Positions 1 through 8,941 of a stretch of DNA of 15,000 bases are shown piece by piece. The stretch spans positions 503,444-518,443 of the forward strand of contig NW_004754911.1 in the NCBI RefSeq assembly GCF_000188695.1. The letters run 5' to 3'. The notes under the pieces were generated by a model that was not told the DNA's origin, did no database searches, and saw nothing but the letters and a program-made list of their open reading frames with translations. Position numbers and translations under genes: made by a program. Origin of the DNA: Salpingoeca rosetta (lineage: Eukaryota; Opisthokonta; Choanoflagellata; Craspedida; Salpingoecidae). Position 1 is the first letter of the stretch. The number at the start of each line of letters is the position of its first letter.

Positions 1-1122
1 CTGCAAGAGGATGGAGGGTGTGGAGATGAGGTGCAGGCTTGGGTTGCTGAAGAAAGGCAGCAGGTCTGCGCCGTCCCCGCGCACACAGCAGCCGCGCACG
101 TCGAGCACGTGCAAGTCGGGGAGGTGCGATACAAGCGCGTGCACCGCCGCAATGGGCACGCGGTGGCAGTTGCGCAGCGAGAGGTACACGAGGTGCGTGC
201 ACGTGGCGAGGTGGGCAACGCCAGCGCCCGTAATGTTGCTGCTGCCCTTCAGGTACAAGTGCTTGAGACGGTGACAGCACGCGCCGACGGCAGCCAGCAC
301 AGCATCACGGATCCGCAGGTTGCCCATGTCCAGAAACTCGAGTGATCTCAGGCTGGACAGGGCAGTGGCGATGGTGGCGTCTGCGAAGTGCGACTGACCG
401 CGAATGCTCAGCGCCACCAAATGCCTCAAGGCGCCAATATGCCGCATGCTGGCGCTCGTCAGCTCGCCGCAATTGGCAATGTTGAGCCGGCGGAGGCTGG
501 GCAGCGTGCTGGCGAGCGACCCCATGAACGCATCGTTGGCGTTCCAGCAGCCCTCCATGTCCACCTGCTCGATGTACATGCGCCGTGCCCTGCATGCCAG
601 GAACTTGATGAGTGCCGGGTTGCAGTCGATGGGCTCGCCATCGCCGTTCTCGTAGCCAAAGCTATTGAAGCGCCAGAGGATCGAGGAGTCCGAGCAGGTC
701 TCGAGCACGCGCAAGCACGCAGCAGGTGCCGCCTCGGCTGCTTTCGTCGTTGTGGTGAACGCGGCATGGTACCAGGATCGGCACGTGCTCCCAGCGCAGG
801 CAACATCACGTGGCGGCAGGAACTTGAACACACGGATCAACAGCTCCATGGGCATCGACGTCTGCCATTCTGAAGGCTTGGGCGAAGAAGGATCAGTGCC
901 GTTCGCCACTGACGCGCGGAATCTGGAGGAGGAGGAGGAGGAGGAGGAGGAGACTGGTGTTGAGGCAGGGGCTGCTTCGCCTTTGCTGTCGCTGTCGTTG
1001 TCGCTGTCATTGCTGTTGCTGCCATCATCATCGCCATCACTTGGCTGCCCCTGTTGTTGATCAGCGTGTGTCCTCTCCGACTCCGGTTCAACTGCAAGGT
1101 CTACCGCGCAGCAAAGCCAGAG

Positions 1123-1156
<34 letters not shown>

Positions 1157-1173
1157 GTGTGTGTGTGTGTGTG

Positions 1174-1232
<59 letters not shown>

Positions 1233-1409
1233 CAATGAGACGTCGTTCGTTCGTTCATCGCACATCACCACAGGGCAAGCAAGCGAACGGGCAAGCGAGC
1301 AAGCAAGCAAGCGCAGCATTCCGCTCTCGCTGCCCACTTCATCACAATCACCGGTCTCGGGGTTGTCCCCGCGAAGTCGACGCAAGCGACGCAAGTGGCG
1401 GCTCGACAT
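1..1409 (-). CDS. F-box / leucine-rich-repeat protein (partial, 3' end outside window)
   Basis: Probable substrate-recognition subunit of an SCF-type ubiquitin ligase: the F-box would bind Skp1 and the LRRs a target. One frame stays open on the minus strand from about 1100 to position 1. It starts with an Asp/Ser/Asn-rich segment and a poly-Ser run (GGA repeat near 926-952 on the plus strand). An F-box follows the Met at 855: MPMELLIRVFKFLPPRDVA, then TCRSWYHAA. From about position 590 down come at least five cysteine-type (AMN1/FBXL-like) LRRs, for example LRRLNIANCGELT and LVYLSLRNCHRV. From Met855 to the edge is 285 residues. The in-frame sequence above 855 has no ATG but looks coding, so I infer an upstream exon at about 1352-1409 (MSSRHLRRLRRLRGDNPET), joined by a GT...AG intron to an acceptor at 1101-1103 or 1092-1094; either is phase-compatible. 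The F-box/LRR call is firm. Exon 1 is tentative, and Met855 could be the true start. Confidence 0.8.
1128..1230. repeat. (GT)n microsatellite in presumed intron 1 of the F-box gene
   Basis: A nearly perfect GT tract of about 100 bp with a few TTG interruptions. It lies just upstream, in the sense of the minus-strand gene, of the 3' splice site proposed at 1092-1103, so it is read as a CA tract near the acceptor. Between it and the putative first exon, 1273-1316 carries a GCAAGC/GCGAGC 4-bp periodic array. Reading frames through the tract give only Cys-Val or Thr-His repeats and are not coding. Confidence 0.9.
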
Positions 1410-1420
1410 CACCCCTGGTG

Positions 1421-1464
<44 letters not shown>

Positions 1465-1909
1465 TGCGGTTGTACGTCAACTCCTTCTTCTTCTTCTTCT
1501 TCTTCTTCCTTTTGCTTTGTGCGTGTGCTTTATTTCCGCTTGCTTCGCTTTTCTCTCTGTTCTTTGCTTGAAGGACATGACGCTGAGGAAGAGGACACTG
1601 GGGCAGACTCCCACGCTGCTGCCACTGAGACTGCTGGGTGTCTGCTGGGTGGCGCTGGCGCTTGTTGTTGTGGTGCAACAGCAGCAGCATGGCTGGTGCA
1701 ACAGCAGCAGCATGGCTGGTGCTGTGTAGGGGAGGTGGTGCTGGTGGAGGACGATGTTATCTTTCCCACGCTCATATCAACACGAACGATCAGCCGCCTC
1801 ATGCAGCCATCAAATCACGACCCTCTTGTTGCGTATTCCTCGGTTCATTCATGGACAACACGACACCAACACCAAGCAAAACAGCGGAAGCAGCAGGCGA
1901 TAACCGCCA
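1410..1909. other. Intergenic region between the F-box gene start and the BTB gene stop
   Basis: About 500 bp that should hold the 3' UTR of the minus-strand BTB gene and the promoter/5' UTR of the F-box gene. Visible contents are a (GT)n tract at about 1422-1463, a (TTC)n tract at about 1484-1508, and an exact 23-bp tandem duplication at 1671-1716. A minus-strand AATAAA (TTTATT at 1529-1534 on plus) lies about 380 bp beyond the BTB gene stop and could be its polyadenylation signal. No TATA box or tRNA was recognised. The open frames here are low in complexity and match no family I know. Confidence 0.6.
1671..1716. repeat. Exact 23-bp tandem duplication
   Basis: Two adjacent identical 23-bp units containing CAACAGCAGCAGCATGGC, at 1671-1693 and 1694-1716. 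The period is not a multiple of three, which argues against coding and fits its intergenic position. Confidence 0.85.
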
Positions 1910-2022
1910 TCACGCTTGCAGGAACCGCTTGAGCGCATTCACAACATGAGGAACCTGCAAGGACGCACATGTGTGTGTGTGTGTGAGCGCCATCATAACA
2001 GGAGTACACCACAAGTTCACAA

Positions 2023-2063
<41 letters not shown>

Positions 2064-2959
2064 CACACACACACCACCACCACCCCCACCTTGGGACGGA
2101 CCTGCGAGGCGCTGACGAGCTCGACGTGGATCCTGCGGGCCTCGTTGATGTCGCGGTTGAGGACGGCAAAGACAAAGTTCTGGATGTGGCCAAGCACATC
2201 CGACGAGACGGCGACGCTGTTGGTGAGCAGCCCGTTGAAGAACTGGTCAAGCGCACTCCGCACCCGCGTCGCGTGCTTTGCCTTTGTTTCGTGTGTGTGG
2301 GTTGGAGACGCAAGGGGTGAGAGGTGCATCTTGAAATGGGCACAGGAAACAAAAGCGTTGGAGGAGACTTGCACACACAGTGCACACACAAGATCAGCGA
2401 CACAGCACACGCATATGACACAGCACATGTGCGAGACGCACATCGAGGGACTTGAGGGCGAGATCGACGTTGGTGCGGAGACTGTTGACAAACGTGACCA
2501 TTTCCGGCGACGCCTGCGGCTGCTCCCAGCACCACGTCAGGATGATGTGATCGAGGAGTTGGGGTGTGGTGATGTGAAGTGTGATTGGATTGTGGGGTGA
2601 GAAGGGCGACCGTTCGAAGACATGCGGAAGAGGAAGAGGGACTGGTAGGTTGAATGTGGTGGCGTGCAGTGCACCCCGGAACAGGTTCAGCCAAGGCATC
2701 GATGGTTCAACGTCTGTTATGCAACAAGCACCAGCAGACAGCCGCGCATGCACTCACATACCTGGACCTTTGGCTGCTCGGGCTCCGTAACAGGCGGTGC
2801 TGCTTCATGGACCAACGAGAACAGTTGAAGGTGAGGCAACGACACGATGGTGAGAGATGACTGAAGGCACAGAAAAGCAGCAACAGGCATGACGCTACAG
2901 TGCAACGCAGTTGAGAAACACTCACGTGCGTTCTTTGTTGGGTCGAAGAACATTGGCTG
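1910..2959 (-). other. Sec31/SRA1-like C-terminal helical module of the BTB gene
   Basis: Exons 8-12 encode about 125 residues. A short Pro-rich stretch ([22 protein letters not shown]) is followed by helices from [11 protein letters not shown] through [34 protein letters not shown] and [11 protein letters not shown]. The spacing of an 'xRDxxxAxxIHxxLV' helix to a final 'LKRxL' helix is the pattern I know from SRA1 and the extreme C-terminus of Sec31. The GWND motif just upstream (end of exon 7) also resembles the GWNDPP motif of those families. The call rests on pattern recognition only; a profile search is needed to confirm it. The WD40 and alpha-solenoid parts of Sec31 are absent. Confidence 0.65.
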
Positions 2960-3021
2960 CTGTTGATGACGCAGGTTGACAAGGCCGTGAAGAGAGAGTG
3001 AGTGTGTGTGTGTGAGAGTGT

Positions 3022-3090
<69 letters not shown>

Positions 3091-4508
3091 GGTGAGAAAC
3101 CGGTCACACACACAGGAATACAAGAACAGACAGACACATACACGCGAACACAAGAGCACAAGAAAACGCGCACACACACATAGACATACACACACACCGC
3201 AGGTTGCGACGAGCTGGAACCGAAGCGCGGGTTGGGTCGCTTGGTTGGGATGACTGCCGGAACATCATTCCACCCGCCCTCGTCCCTGTCCTTTTGCGTC
3301 ATGGCGCCAATCGACACGCCGCCAACACCGCCTGTGCGCGCGTGCGCAGGTGCAGGTGCATGTGTGTTTGCTGCTGCAGCGGGCTGTGCGGGCGCACCTG
3401 TCCCGTTTGTCTGCTGCTGGCCCGGCATGAAGAACTGCATCGGCTGCTGCACGGGCTGTGTTGGCTGCACGGGCTGTGTTGGCTGCACGGGCTGTGTTGG
3501 CAGGTGTACTGGTTGCGTGGATTGCACCGGCTGTGTGGGTTGCGAGGGCGGTTGCGTTGGTTGCGTTGGCTGTGCTGGCACTGCTGGCTGAGTTGACTGT
3601 ACGGGAACGGCTGCCTGTGCTGGCTGAGTTGGCTGAGTTGGCTGAGTTGGCTGAGTTGGCTGGCTTGCCGGCGAGAAGAGGGCGGCAGCGTTGCCCGGTT
3701 GTGGTTGTGGCTGTGTCGTCAGCTCGCCACTCGTCGGTGCTGCCGGCGACAGCGGCGCTGCGTCCACGGGAGCAGATGCGGCGGTGTCTGCTGGCGTCAC
3801 TGCTGTGCTTGCTGTTGCTGTTGGCAGTTGTGCTGCTGATGGTGGGGCTGCTGATGGTGGGGCTGCTGATTCCAACGCAGGCGGTGGTGCGACGGCAGCG
3901 GGCTGTGTGCTGTCGGTGGCCGGCTGAGTAGGTGCTGCGCTCACAGCGGCAACGTGGGCTGGGGGTGGCGTCACAGCCACGGGTGGCGGTTGTGGCACAG
4001 ACTCCTCCGCCGTTGGCACTGCCGCCATTGGCGCTCGTGTCTCCGTTGTCGCGTGTGCTGCTGGCGGAGGCGCGATGGCCGTTGTGGCCGAGGATGTCGC
4101 TGTTGGGGCTGTATCGAGGGCGGTTGGATTGGGCGCAGACACAGCTGGCAGCACTGCAACGGGCATGAGTTTGATGTGTGTGTGTGAGTGGGCGAAAGGA
4201 GAAAGAGAGGCATTGTGTGTGTGCGCGCGCGCGTGTGTGTGTGACTTGAGGGAATTACAGTTCGCCAGCGGTCACCAGCGGTCACAAGCGGACATGCAAG
4301 CTGCATCTGTCATCGCTCAGCAAACACTCTGCATTCAGCACCCACGCGGTTGTGCCCGTATCGTGTCCGTACCGAATGCCTGCTTCTCCGGGTGGTAGTC
4401 GGGCGGGGTCTGGGGTTCGGCAGGCCCGTTCGTGTCATCCTCAATCTGCACCGGGCGGGAGATGAGGTCAGGTACACATGTGCACATGCACAGTTGCACA
4501 CACACACA

Positions 4509-4558
<50 letters not shown>

Positions 4559-4565
4559 TTCACAT

Positions 4566-4635
<70 letters not shown>

Positions 4636-4824
4636 CCGTCCAACTCATGCCCGTTGCACTGCACTGACCGGGACGCCGAAGAACTGAGCAATGGCGTCGA
4701 GATGGATGCGTTCAGACTGCGACAGCGTCTCCAACTGCAATCATGAGCGACACACGCACACACACACACACATACACGTGTGAAATTGGGATTCGTTGTT
4801 TGCGGGTGCATCCGCTGTACCACC

Positions 4825-4900
<76 letters not shown>

Positions 4901-5399
4901 TGCGCGCGCGTGTTTCTCTGTCCTTCACACATGTGCTGCACTTACGTAAGCTGGCCCACGACGAAGGTAGTTGAGAAGAGTTTGAAACTCGTTTGGGTTT
5001 TGCTCCACGAACACGGGCTGTGACATACAGAGAAAAGCAGGGTGTGAGGAAGACGCAGCAGTGTGGCGTTGAAGTACACAGGTACATGAGTACACACAGA
5101 GCAACACACAGACACAGACACACACACACATAGACACACAGGCACAGACATACACACAGGCACAGACATACACACACAGGCACAGACATACACACACGCA
5201 CACAGACATAGGCGCACCTCCTGTGTTTCTTCAAAGACGCGGCAACAGTTGGCAAGGTAGCTCTCCTCGGGCACGTCTTGGATGGTGGTGTGGGAGAACT
5301 CAAACACGGTGCCGCCAAGCTTCACAGAGAACTGAGGAGCAAACAAGACACAAATGGAGTTGAGAGTGGCAAAGAGGAAAAAGTGGTAGAAGCAAAATT

Positions 5400-5460
<61 letters not shown>

Positions 5461-5871
5461 CAAACACACCACACAAAATTCCACGACTGTACCGTACCGT
5501 CTTGGATTGGAGCTCGCGAATGGAGGCAATTTCCTCGCGCTGCTGCTCAAGACGCTCCTCTTGCTCACGAAGCTCCTGCTCACGCTGGGCCAGTTCCTCC
5601 TCCTGCACAAGTGAACCCACAACGCGTTGAGCCCAACATCAGACCACGAGAAAACGAAACAACACGTACACACGCACACGCACGCACACGCACACACACA
5701 CACACGCACACACACGCACACAAGCCGCACCCGGAGTTGGAGCTCTGCAACGTGGGCTTCAATAGCTGCGCGCACGGCGTCCATGCCAGATGTCACAGAC
5801 GACTGCACCGCCTCCAGACCAGAGGCAACGGAGCCCTGTGCATCCTCAAACGCTGCCAGGATGTCGTCCAT
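1910..5871 (-). CDS. BTB/POZ (T1-type) coiled-coil protein with Sec31/SRA1-like C-terminal domain
   Basis: Twelve exons, in transcription order: 5871-5731, 5602-5498, 5331-5218, 5017-4946, 4734-4669, 4445-4373, 4153-3198, 2959-2926, 2802-2762, 2513-2442, 2275-2090, 1954-1910 (TGA at 1912-1910). The exons sum to 1905 nt, with every intron GT...AG and phase-consistent, giving 634 residues. The ATG at 5871 is the first in-frame ATG and has a good context (ACCATGG). Order: amphipathic N-terminus (1-47); Glu/Gln-rich coiled coil (48-82); BTB domain (83-166) with [38 protein letters not shown] and IAQFFGVP, like the tetramerisation domain of KCTD proteins and Kv channels; a linker of about 320 residues rich in Pro/Thr/Gln/Ala; [14 protein letters not shown] (about 484-497); and a helical C-terminus (about 535-634) including [16 protein letters not shown]. 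The BTB domain should mediate oligomerisation or cullin-3 binding. The tail resembles the ends of Sec31 (COPII coat) and SRA1. Cellular role unknown. Confidence 0.85.
2031..2074. repeat. CA/GT microsatellite in the last intron of the BTB gene
   Basis: The tract lies inside the 135-bp intron 1955-2089. On the sense (minus) strand it reads as GT repeats starting about 15 nt after the donor GTGGGGG; a shorter CA run lies near the acceptor. Cys-Val or Thr-His reading frames across it are artefacts. Confidence 0.85.
3028..3088. repeat. (GA)n / (CT)n microsatellite in intron 7 of the BTB gene
   Basis: A perfect dinucleotide tract of about 61 bp in the intron 2960-3197. On the sense strand it is (CT)n and so forms a very long polypyrimidine tract about 70 nt before the acceptor. 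It is a homopurine-homopyrimidine mirror repeat. Confidence 0.9.
3430..3670 (-). repeat. In-frame TQP tripeptide repeat region
   Basis: Within exon 7 of the BTB gene the protein carries tandem TQP/VQP units ([14 protein letters not shown] and [14 protein letters not shown]). They correspond on the plus strand to repeated GGCTGAGTT units around 3625-3661 and near-identical 18-bp CGGGCTGTGTTGGCTGCA units around 3451-3500. The frame stays open across all of it, which supports coding. The segment is probably disordered. Confidence 0.85.
4155..4658. repeat. 17-nt inverted repeat bracketing exon 6 of the BTB gene
   Basis: AACTCATGCCCGTTGCA occurs on the plus strand at 4642-4658 and as its reverse complement at 4155-4171. 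The match extends across one mismatch to TGC. One arm lies 10 nt inside intron 5 from its donor; the other abuts the acceptor of intron 6. Exon 6 (4373-4445) lies between them. Confidence 0.85.
4497..4633. repeat. Long CA/GT microsatellite in intron 5 of the BTB gene
   Basis: About 135 bp of CA repeats, broken only by TACA, AGATTC and ATC interruptions. They fill most of intron 4446-4668 and read GT on the sense strand. Confidence 0.9.
4669..5331 (-). other. BTB_2 / K-channel-tetramerisation-type domain, split over three exons
   Basis: Exons 5331-5218 (38 codons), 5017-4946 (24 codons) and 4734-4669 (22 codons) join in phase 0 to form a domain of about 84 residues. The first exon holds the VGG-like strand ([10 protein letters not shown]) and helix. 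The second holds the signature [19 protein letters not shown], matching the family pattern of Asp/Glu-x-Asn-Pro followed by LNYLR. The third ends with the AIAQFFGVP helix, equivalent to the EAEFFGI helix of KCTD proteins. No transmembrane segments follow, so this is a KCTD-like soluble protein and not a potassium channel. Confidence 0.85.
4827..4897. repeat. CA/GT microsatellite in intron 4 of the BTB gene
   Basis: A near-perfect CA tract of about 70 bp inside intron 4735-4945, GT-rich on the sense strand. It is followed by a GCGCGC segment of alternating purines and pyrimidines. Confidence 0.9.
5401..5458. repeat. CA/GT microsatellite in intron 2 of the BTB gene
   Basis: A perfect (CA)29 tract within intron 5332-5497. 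It reads (TG)n on the sense strand and begins about 40 nt downstream of the donor GTACGG. Confidence 0.9.
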
Positions 5872-6437
5872 GGTCGGTTGTCGTGTCGATGTGGTTGCTG
5901 GGGGTGATGAACTCGTGCACCTATTTTCTGATGTCGTGCCTGTCTTCACATTAAGGCAACATGCACGACACACGACCGTGGTGGTGGAGACGACGGTGTA
6001 TTGAAACGAAAAGTGAGCGACTGGTCATACACAGCAACAACAGCAACAACAGCAGTAGCCAACACGCCACAGCACACGTACGCACACGCACAAGTGCATG
6101 CACCCCAACACGTGGCACAGAGAAGTAAAGCAAGCCAGCAAGCAAGCAAGCAAGCGAGCAGGCCAGCACGCAAGCGAGCGAGCGAGCGTTCCCACACTCA
6201 ACACTCAACGACCGACCAACCAAACCAACCAAACCCACCAAACCAACTCCTGCCAACACCGCAACCACTCACTGACGTTGAATCGGGAAAAGTGATTGAA
6301 AATACACATAGAATTCGGCAAATCGCCAACGACAACAAACCAAACACACCACCACAACACAAACACCACGCTGTCTCCTTCGTTCTGTTCTGTCTTGTGT
6401 TTGCGTCCACCAACACCTTTTTGCACGGACAAGGAGC
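5872..6437. promoter_or_regulatory. Divergent intergenic region, probable bidirectional promoter
   Basis: 566 bp separate the ATG of the minus-strand BTB gene (5871) from the ATG proposed for the plus-strand NACHT gene (6438), so both promoters and 5' UTRs must lie here unless there is an upstream non-coding exon. I see a CAACAG/AACAAC-rich stretch (about 6030-6060), a GCAAGC/GCGAGC 4-bp periodic array (about 6130-6188), a CCAA-rich stretch (about 6210-6245) and a slightly AT-richer patch (about 6288-6330). No TATA box is apparent. I looked for an RFX X-box, expected for some ciliary genes, and found only an isolated GGCAAC half-site near 5954. Confidence 0.5.
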
Positions 6438-7925
6438 ATGGATGGTAGCGATGGTGATGGCGGTGGCTGCGAGGATGCCGATGGCCCAGTGATGCGTGGA
6501 ATGAGGCCCCTGTTGCGCCAAGCATCTATCGCTGACGCCGACGAAGGTTCCCTCACAAGACAGAGCAGCAGCATCTCGTCCAACCCCATTGCCCATCGCT
6601 CCATCTCAGAGGTGTGTGTGTGTATGTGTGTGCGTGTGTGTTGAGGTGTGTGTGTGTGTGTGTGCGTTGAGGTGTGTAGAGGTATGTAGAGGGGTGTAGA
6701 CGTATGTGGGGGATGACACCTTTGAGTGATGGTACCATCTCGTTCCATGATTGCGAGCAAGCTTTGCCTCACAGCTACATCTACACGTCCTGCACATGTG
6801 CACGATTCAAGGTCCTCGCGGAGCACAGGCGCAGCTACATGCCCGAGACTGGTGTTCGATCCACGCCCTCAACACAGGAACGTTCACTTCGCGGAGGTGA
6901 GGGCGGCTTTTTGGATCTCAGACACACGGCATCATAGTGTTTGCTGTGCGATGTTGGGTTGTGTCTTGCCATTTGCGGATCCCAACAACCAAGCGCGCCT
7001 CTGTACACAGTCTCAACACGTACACAATCTCACTCACTCACACAACATCACATACATGTACACACTTTCACACATACACAACCTTACATACACACAAACA
7101 CACCATGTGTGCGCAGATGCGAAAGGGCTGCATGTATTTGTGTGCTCCTCGTTCAAGGACATGAAGGACGAGCGCATTGGTCTGATGACAAATGCCTTCC
7201 CGCCAATCCGCAAGCTCGCCGCTGACAAGGGCATTTTCTGCTGCGAGACAGATCTGCGCTGGGGCGTGAGCAAAGAGGCCGATATGCCGGGCGTCATTGC
7301 CACGTGTCTGCGGGAAGTTCGCCGCTGCTCTCCGTACATTATCGTCCTGCTTGGCGACAGATACGGCTGGTGCCCTCCGCGCGAGGCGCTCGTCAAGGTG
7401 GGGCATGGAGTGCTGAGGGAGGCGTTGTGCACAAATGAAAAGTGCGTGAGTTGGTGCATGTGTGTGCGTGCGTGTGTGTGTGTGCGTGTGTGCGTGCGTG
7501 TATGTATGTGTGTGCGTGCGTGAGTGCGCGGACTTGCCTGCGAGTGTCTCTGGGTATGTATGTACGATCATGTGTCGAGAAGCAGATGCATGTGCTGGCG
7601 TGATCGGTTGCGTGATTGCTTGCGTAATTGTTCCTGATCCAGAGCGCCAATCTAACCCAACCACTCGGTGCATGGGGCATGACATGTGCCTGCAGGCACA
7701 CGACCAGCTCGGTGAAGGGTACTGGTGGCTGCTGGAGGAGGACCCTGCTGCCTTTGAGACGACCAACCTGAACGGATCCACGTGGAGCGGTGCGCTGATC
7801 GACGAGGAGGGGAAGGTGCCGAGCTTGTGCTCCATCACCCACCTGGAGATTATCAGCGGCGTTCTGCTCGTGCCGCCAGCGCAGCGGCGCGCTCTCGTGT
7901 TTGTGCGCGAGCCACGGGCCAGTGG

Positions 7926-8014
<89 letters not shown>

Positions 8015-8848
8015 CTTTGAGGAGTTGTGGTGGTGGTGATGACAGGAATGGCGTTGATGAAGTGGCGGCAGCAAGTGCGAACACCTCAACCACAGCCCCA
8101 TCCCCTGCCACACCCAACCCATCAACACCAACATCAGCAATGCCAACGCCAACGCTGCCCAAGCCAGCGGCAGAGCTGGGTGCACCCAAACATGATGGTG
8201 ATGGCGATGGTGACACTGCACGGGCGCGGCTGGAGGCGCTGAAGGCGACACTGAAGAGCAGCGAGAACGTGGACGTGCAGTCGTACAGCTCTGTGGAGGA
8301 CCTGTGCCAGAAGGTGAAGCAGGGGCTGTGGCGCTTCGTGGAGCTTGACTTTCGAAAACAAGGTCAGCTGTATGCTTGTTTTTTGTGTACACGTGTGTGT
8401 GTGCATGCAAGTGTATGTGCGTGTGTGCGCATGTAATGGACAGCCTTCTCCCTCCATTATGGTCTGCATGCACGACCAGCTCACGCTGTTGTACCACACA
8501 CACACACACACATCCTTTCCAACCACTCCTACTCGTACGTGTGCACAGGGCTGTATGCGGATCCTGTGGAACAGGAGACGTTTCTACATTTGGCGTTTGC
8601 CGCAAGCAGATTGCGTCATTTTCGGCTGTTTGAGCCGCACGCGCGCGTGTTGGAGGACATCACCGCGTGCACGTCCCACTGCGTGTTGTGCGGTCCTTCC
8701 GGCATTGGCAAGTCCTCCCTCTTCTCCAAATTGCATCAGGTGCTGCTTGAAGCCGAGCGCAACCGCGTTATCCTCCACTTTGTCGGCCGTTCAAACGACA
8801 GCGCTCTCCCGTCGCAGATTCTTCGCCGCATCGCCGTCCTCATCAAGC

Positions 8849-8941
<93 letters not shown>

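Noticed and set aside
388..873. Plus-strand open frame of 161 codons opposite the F-box gene
   Set aside because: It is antisense to the F-box/LRR exon, whose minus-strand frame shows clear F-box and LRR motifs. The plus-strand product resembles nothing.
1054..1464. Open frames of Cys-Val or Thr-His repeats over GT/CA tracts (also at 1845-2694, 4310-5209, 8850-8952, 9265-9447, 10182-10583 and 14225-14473)
   Set aside because: GT and CA repeats have no stop codons in any frame, so they open long meaningless frames. They lie in introns or gaps between phase-consistent exons.
3204..3931. Plus-strand Cys/Gly-rich or Ala/Leu-rich frames over the TQP region
   Set aside because: They mirror the repeated codons of the minus-strand Pro/Thr/Gln linker, which is flanked by in-phase splice sites on both sides.
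4669..5331. Voltage-gated potassium channel
   Set aside because: The BTB domain is T1-like, but no transmembrane helices or pore signature follow; the downstream exons are Pro/Thr-rich and then soluble helices.
5872..6437. RFX X-box upstream of the ciliary-type gene
   Set aside because: Only an isolated GGCAAC half-site near 5954 was found, with no second half-site at the right spacing.
7853..8605. Poly-His or poly-Ser minus-strand frames opposite the GAT tract
   Set aside because: They are complementary readings of the exon 4 GAT repeat, which is in frame with DUF4062 on the plus strand.
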